Shown: one piece after another, positions 6,789 through 9,680 of the stretch
Layout of the letters: each line of letters begins with the position of its first letter
How positions within the stretch are numbered: position 1 is the stretch's first letter
Assembly (NCBI GenBank): GCA_015222065.1
Contig: JADFUQ010000247.1
Span: 1-9,680, forward strand
Reading direction: 5' to 3'
DNA: 9,680 bases
Source of the DNA: Bacteroidota bacterium
GTDB taxonomy: Bacteria > Bacteroidota > Bacteroidia > Bacteroidales > VadinHA17
The notes under the pieces: model-generated
Seen by the model: only the letters and a program-made list of their open reading frames with translations
Told to the model about the DNA's origin: nothing
The model's database searches: none
Made by a program: the position numbers and the translations under genes

Positions 6789-8819
6789 CTACTTAACAGT
6801 ACAGCCATTGGGTATTTTTTCGGTGGGAGAAACAAAGGTTAATTTTCCTTCAGGTGTTTCAGCCATCAGGATCATTCCATGAGATTCTATTCCTCTTATC
6901 TTACGGGGTTGCAGGTTAAGCACTATTGATATTTGCTTTCCAATAATTTCAGCAGGATCAAAATGTTCGGCAATCCCTGCAACAAGGGTGCGTTCATCCA
7001 CCCCGGTATTTATTTTTAGTTTGAGTAATTTTCCGGTTTTAGGGACTTTCTCAGCTTCAAGAATAGTTGCCGTCCGGATATCAACTTTAGTGAAATCTTC
7101 AAATGATATAGTATCTTTTTGTTCCATAATCCCGGTTGTATTTTCAGATATTTTTCGTGTTTGGAGTAATTTATTTATCTGTTTTTCAATTATTTCATCT
7201 TCAATTTTCTCAAATAAAAGAGAAGATTTATTTATTTTATGTCCGGAAGAAAGCAAATCTTTTTGTCCGATCATTTCCCAGCTCCCTCCTGAAAAATTCA
7301 GGAATTCTTTCATCTTTTCTACCGTGAATGGGAGGAAAGGCTCCAGGATAAGAGATAAGTTCGCGGTAATTTGCAACGAAATATTCATTATTGTTCCAGC
7401 CCTTGATTTGTCTGTCTTAATAACTATCCAAGGTTCTGTATCTGCCAGATATTTATTACCCAGTCTTGCCATATCCATAGCAAATTTTTGAGCTTCACGG
7501 AAACGGTAATTCTCCAGACTGTTTTCAACTCTGTTCTTCAGTTTTAATATTTCGTCTAAGGTTTCTTTATCAAAGTCAGTTAATTTTGATAATTCCGGCA
7601 CTTCCCCGTCAAAATATTTCTGGGTGAGGATAAGTGCACGATTAACAAAGTTCCCCAGCACTGCTACAAGTTCGTTGTTGTTACGCGACTGGAAATCTTT
7701 CCATGTAAAGTCGTTATCTTTAGTTTCGGGAGCATTGGCAGTTAATACATAGCGCAGTACATCCTGCTTCCCGCTGAACTCTTCCAGGTATTCATGAAGC
7801 CATACTGCCCAGTTTCTGGAGGTAGAGATTTTATCCTTCTCGAGGTTAAGGAATTCATTAGCCGGAACATTATCAGGCAGAATATAACTACCCTCGGCTT
7901 TGAGCATTGACGGAAAGAAAATACAATGGAAAACAATATTATCCTTACCGATAAAATGCACCATTTTAGTGTCAGGGTCTTTCCAGTATTTTTCCCAGTC
8001 ATCTGTCAGTTCTCTGGTAGCCGAAATATATCCTATCGGGGCATCGAACCAGACATACATTACTTTTCCTTCGGAATTATCAATTGGGAGAGGAACACCC
8101 CAGTCCAGGTCGCGGCTAACAGCCCTGGGTTGCAGACCGGTGTCGAGCCATGATTTACATTGTCCGTAAACGTTGGTTTTCCAGTTTTTGTGGTCCTCCA
8201 GGATCCATTTCTTCAGGAACGGCTCATATTTATCCAGTGGCAGGTACCAGTGTCTGGTTTTCTTACGAACCGGTTCACTTCCGCTTATAGTTGATTTTGG
8301 ATTGATCAGATCTGTTGCATTCAGTGACGTTCCGCATTTTTCACACTGGTCTCCGTAGGCATTTTCATTCCCGCAGTGAGGACAGGTTCCTGTAATATAC
8401 CTGTCGGCAAGGAACTGATCTGCTTCATTGTCATAATATTGCTCCGTTTCCTGTTCAATAAAATCTCCGTTATCGTAAAGTTTTTTAAAGAATTCAGAAG
8501 CGGTTTTATGATGAATTTTAGATGAAGTTCTTGAATAAATATCAAAATCAATTCCGAATTTTTCAAATGATTTCTTGTTCAATGAATGATATTTATCGAC
8601 AATATCCTGAGGAGAAACCCCTTCGTTTCGCGCTTTCAGAGTAATAGGCACACCATGTTCATCCGACCCGCAGATTGAAATAACATCTTTCCCTTTTGCC
8701 CGTAAATAGCGGGTATAAATATCCGAAGGAACATAAACACCGGCAAGGTGCCCGATATGAAGAGGTCCGTTAGCGTAAGGCAATGCCGAAGTAATAAGGA
8801 AACGTTTATATTCTTTCAT
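6789..8819 (-). CDS. metG: Methionyl-tRNA synthetase with C-terminal tRNA-binding domain
   Basis: This class I aminoacyl-tRNA synthetase charges tRNA-Met. Numbered from the ATG at 8819 (676 residues), it has the HIGH motif (21-24) within ALPYANGPLHIGH, a zinc knuckle with Cys146, Cys149, Cys159 and Cys162 (CPHC...CEKC), and KISTS (330-334) in place of KMSKS. The anticodon-binding helical domain follows (about 390-545). The last ~108 residues form a Trbp111/EMAP-like tRNA-binding domain (FTKVDIRTATILEAEKVP). Length and layout match the long dimeric MetG type. A TTG one codon upstream (8822) could give one more residue, but the ATG is the likelier start. Its 3' end faces the HU-SPOR gene with 32 bp between. 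A TATCTTTG box lies upstream at 8863-8856. Confidence 0.97.
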   Translation of the reverse strand: MKEYKRFLITSALPYANGPLHIGHLAGVYVPSDIYTRYLRAKGKDVISICGSDEHGVPITLKARNEGVSPQDIVDKYHSLNKKSFEKFGIDFDIYSRTSSKIHHKTASEFFKKLYDNGDFIEQETEQYYDNEADQFLADRYITGTCPHCGNENAYGDQCEKCGTSLNATDLINPKSTISGSEPVRKKTRHWYLPLDKYEPFLKKWILEDHKNWKTNVYGQCKSWLDTGLQPRAVSRDLDWGVPLPIDNSEGKVMYVWFDAPIGYISATRELTDDWEKYWKDPDTKMVHFIGKDNIVFHCIFFPSMLKAEGSYILPDNVPANEFLNLEKDKISTSRNWAVWLHEYLEEFSGKQDVLRYVLTANAPETKDNDFTWKDFQSRNNNELVAVLGNFVNRALILTQKYFDGEVPELSKLTDFDKETLDEILKLKNRVENSLENYRFREAQKFAMDMARLGNKYLADTEPWIVIKTDKSRAGTIMNISLQITANLSLILEPFLPFTVEKMKEFLNFSGGSWEMIGQKDLLSSGHKINKSSLLFEKIEDEIIEKQINKLLQTRKISENTTGIMEQKDTISFEDFTKVDIRTATILEAEKVPKTGKLLKLKINTGVDERTLVAGIAEHFDPAEIIGKQISIVLNLQPRKIRGIESHGMILMAETPEGKLTFVSPTEKIPNGCTVK

Positions 8820-8849
8820 CAAAACCGGTTTATTTTAAAAATATGCAAA

Positions 8850-8884
8850 TTGAAACAAAGATAACCAAGAAAATCATATTTTTG
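8850..8884 (+). promoter_or_regulatory. Possible promoter for yraN overlapping the metG promoter region
   Basis: TTG (8850-8852) and TATTTTTG (8877-8884, matching TAnnTTTG) are 24 nt apart, slightly longer than usual. They interleave with the opposing metG box, which suggests overlapping divergent promoters. Transcription from here would put the microrepeats at 8891-8957 in the yraN leader. Confidence 0.35.
8856..8863 (-). promoter_or_regulatory. -7 box TATCTTTG for metG
   Basis: On the minus strand this is a full match to TAnnTTTG, 36 nt before the metG ATG, and identical to the HU-SPOR box. No TTG is found at the expected -33 distance, so this is only half a promoter match. Confidence 0.4.
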
Positions 8885-8929
8885 GAGTAAAGAAAGTTGA
8901 AAAGTCGAAGAGTCGAAAAAAAGTCGGAA

Positions 8930-8957
8930 ACCAGTAACCAGTAACCAGTAACCAGTA
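8930..8957 (+). repeat. 4 x 7-bp tandem repeat ACCAGTA before yraN
   Basis: Four perfect ACCAGTA units end 4 nt before the yraN ATG, occupying the place where a ribosome binding site would lie. The last unit plus the next base creates an in-frame TAG (8956-8958). Just upstream, 8902-8927 holds imperfect AGTCGAA words. The same heptamer in the same sense precedes wbpA. Confidence 0.93.
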
Positions 8958-8961
8958 GATT

Positions 8962-9333
8962 ATGACAATACAGCAATATCTGGGAAAAAAGGGGGAACAA
9001 ATTGCAATAGACTACCTCACTGAAAAAGGATACAGGATACTTGAACGAAATTGGTACTTTAGAAAGAAGGAAATTGATATAATTGCTGAAAAAGAGGATT
9101 TTCTTGTAATTATTGAGGTTAAGTCCAGATCGGTTGGGTTTCAGGAAAATCCAAGGGATGCTGTGAATATGAAAAAGCAGAGATTTCTTATCCAGGCTGC
9201 CAATGCATATGTTAATAAATATGATATCGAGCTGGAAGTTAGATTTGATATAATAACTGTGGTTTTTTTAAATGAGCACGAATATAAGCTTAAACATATT
9301 GACGATGCTTTTTACCCTACGCTGAGGCACTAG
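8962..9333 (+). CDS. yraN: YraN / UPF0102 family protein, predicted nuclease fold
   Basis: The protein belongs to the UPF0102 (YraN) family, whose fold resembles PD-(D/E)XK endonucleases; its cellular role is not firmly established. The 123 residues keep the family pattern: KKGEQIAIDYLTEKGYRIL (9-27), EIDII (37-41) with Glu37 and Asp39, and IIEVKSR (50-56) with Glu52 and Lys54, which correspond to the nuclease-like acidic and lysine positions. RFDII (94-98) is also family-like. Length is normal. The ATG at 8962 is the only sensible start, because the preceding heptamer repeat contains an in-frame stop. It is divergent from metG, with 142 bp between start codons. Confidence 0.92.
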   Translation: MTIQQYLGKKGEQIAIDYLTEKGYRILERNWYFRKKEIDIIAEKEDFLVIIEVKSRSVGFQENPRDAVNMKKQRFLIQAANAYVNKYDIELEVRFDIITVVFLNEHEYKLKHIDDAFYPTLRH

Positions 9334-9427
9334 GAAGGAAGGAGAGAAAGAAGAAGTAAAAAGTAAATAGTAGGTAGTAAGAAGGAAGAATTAAGAGAGG
9401 GCACTAAGAGAGGGGGCGAGGGGGCGA
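9334..9427 (+). repeat. Purine-rich microrepeat tract downstream of yraN
   Basis: The tract is almost free of pyrimidines on the plus strand and made of short repeated words. GTAAAAAGTAAA (9356-9367) is followed by TAGTAGGTAGTAAG. TAAGAGAGGG occurs twice (9392-9401 and 9405-9414), and AGGGGGCG occurs twice in tandem (9411-9426). No gene or terminator hairpin is visible. Confidence 0.7.
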
Positions 9428-9431
9428 CTTG

Positions 9432-9533
9432 GCGAAGCAATCTGTTATGGCTTTTCCTAAGGCTTATGATAGTCTGTTTATTAAGCATTCTGGTTGTTCT
9501 TGGGAGATTGCGTCGTCACTTCGTTCCTCGCAA
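9432..9533. repeat. Palindromic dispersed-repeat-like segment
   Basis: GCGAAGCAATCT (9432-9443) is mirrored by AGATTGCGTCGT (9505-9516), 10 of 12 bases complementary. The right arm continues to 9533, and on the minus strand it reads as a palindrome-like unit beginning TTGCGAGGAACGAAG and ending CGCAATCTC. I recall closely similar units as intergenic repeats scattered through many bacterial genomes, but cannot confirm that here. The 61 bp between the arms are not recognised. No transposase is present, so this could at most be a non-autonomous or REP-like unit. Confidence 0.55.
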
Positions 9534-9582
9534 AATCCTTTTTTACGCTTTAAAATTCGGTTAGCACTTTAAATTAACTAAC

Positions 9583-9680
9583 ATGAACATTGAAATTTTC
9601 AGAGACTATTGTTTAGCAAAACCGGGTGTTACAGAAGGATTCCCTTTTGATGAAACAACACTTGTGTTTAAAGTCATGGA
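9583..9680 (+). CDS. MmcQ/YjbR family protein, N-terminal fragment cut by the window edge
   Basis: An ATG at 9583 opens a frame with no stop up to the window end: 32 codons, beginning MNIEIFRDYCLAKPGVTEGF and followed by PFDETTLVFKVM. This matches the N-terminus of MmcQ/YjbR-like (DUF419, CyaY-like fold) proteins, where the pattern LPGVTE-FPFDE-TLVFKV is strongly conserved. These are small proteins of about 110-120 residues, often annotated as DNA-binding; their function is not well established. The rest lies outside the window, so integrity cannot be judged. No Shine-Dalgarno is seen, as for most genes here. Confidence 0.85.
   Translation, partial: MNIEIFRDYCLAKPGVTEGFPFDETTLVFKVM

Noticed and set aside
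6988..7491. A 167-codon plus-strand reading frame
   Set aside because: It lies wholly antisense to metG, whose domains and motifs are intact. Its composition is what the reverse strand of a coding region produces.
8820..8822. TTG as the metG start
   Set aside because: The next codon is ATG (8819), and the conserved protein begins after it, so the ATG is the simpler start.
8962..9333. yraN as part of a restriction or defence system
   Set aside because: The nuclease-like fold is shared, but the protein matches the widespread housekeeping YraN family and no defence genes are adjacent.
9447..9572. A 41-codon plus-strand reading frame starting MAFPKAYDS
   Set aside because: It runs through the palindromic repeat, and its middle (EIASSLRSSQ) is simply the translated repeat. 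It has no recognisable family and no ribosome binding site.

Overview
The window looks like part of a chromosome from a Bacteroidetes-type bacterium. Four things point that way: a fused HU-CCDC81/SPOR membrane protein, a MetG with a C-terminal tRNA-binding domain and the active-site sequence KISTS, near absence of Shine-Dalgarno sites, and upstream boxes that fit the Bacteroidetes -7 element TAnnTTTG. The species cannot be named from this sequence.

Left part (1-5518, all minus strand): five genes for nucleotide-sugar synthesis, transcribed right to left as wbpE, wbpD, a 325-bp AT-rich gap, wbpB, wbpA and galE. The first four form the set needed to turn UDP-GlcNAc into UDP-2,3-diacetamido-2,3-dideoxy-glucuronic acid. 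WbpA oxidises C6, WbpB oxidises C3, WbpE transaminates C3 and WbpD acetylates the new amine. The GalE-type epimerase follows wbpA after a single base. The WbpI-type 2-epimerase that would lead to the mannuronic form is not in the window. This looks like one edge of a surface-polysaccharide locus, since everything to its right is housekeeping.

Right part (5519-9680): a divergent spacer carries a good promoter for the HU-SPOR gene (5752-6756, +). It converges on metG (minus). metG is divergent from yraN (+), followed by a 249-bp spacer with purine-rich microrepeats and a dispersed-repeat-like palindromic segment. The window ends inside the first 32 codons of an MmcQ/YjbR-family gene that starts at 9583.

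The most unusual layer is non-coding. Most spacers contain short tandem repeats with 7-14 bp units. The same heptamer, ACCAGTA, sits in the same sense just before two unrelated start codons (wbpA and yraN). Repeats also run into the 3' ends of galE and wbpB. I see no CRISPR array, RNA gene, transposase or clearly new multi-gene system. The repeat layer and the exact sugar product are the points worth checking.
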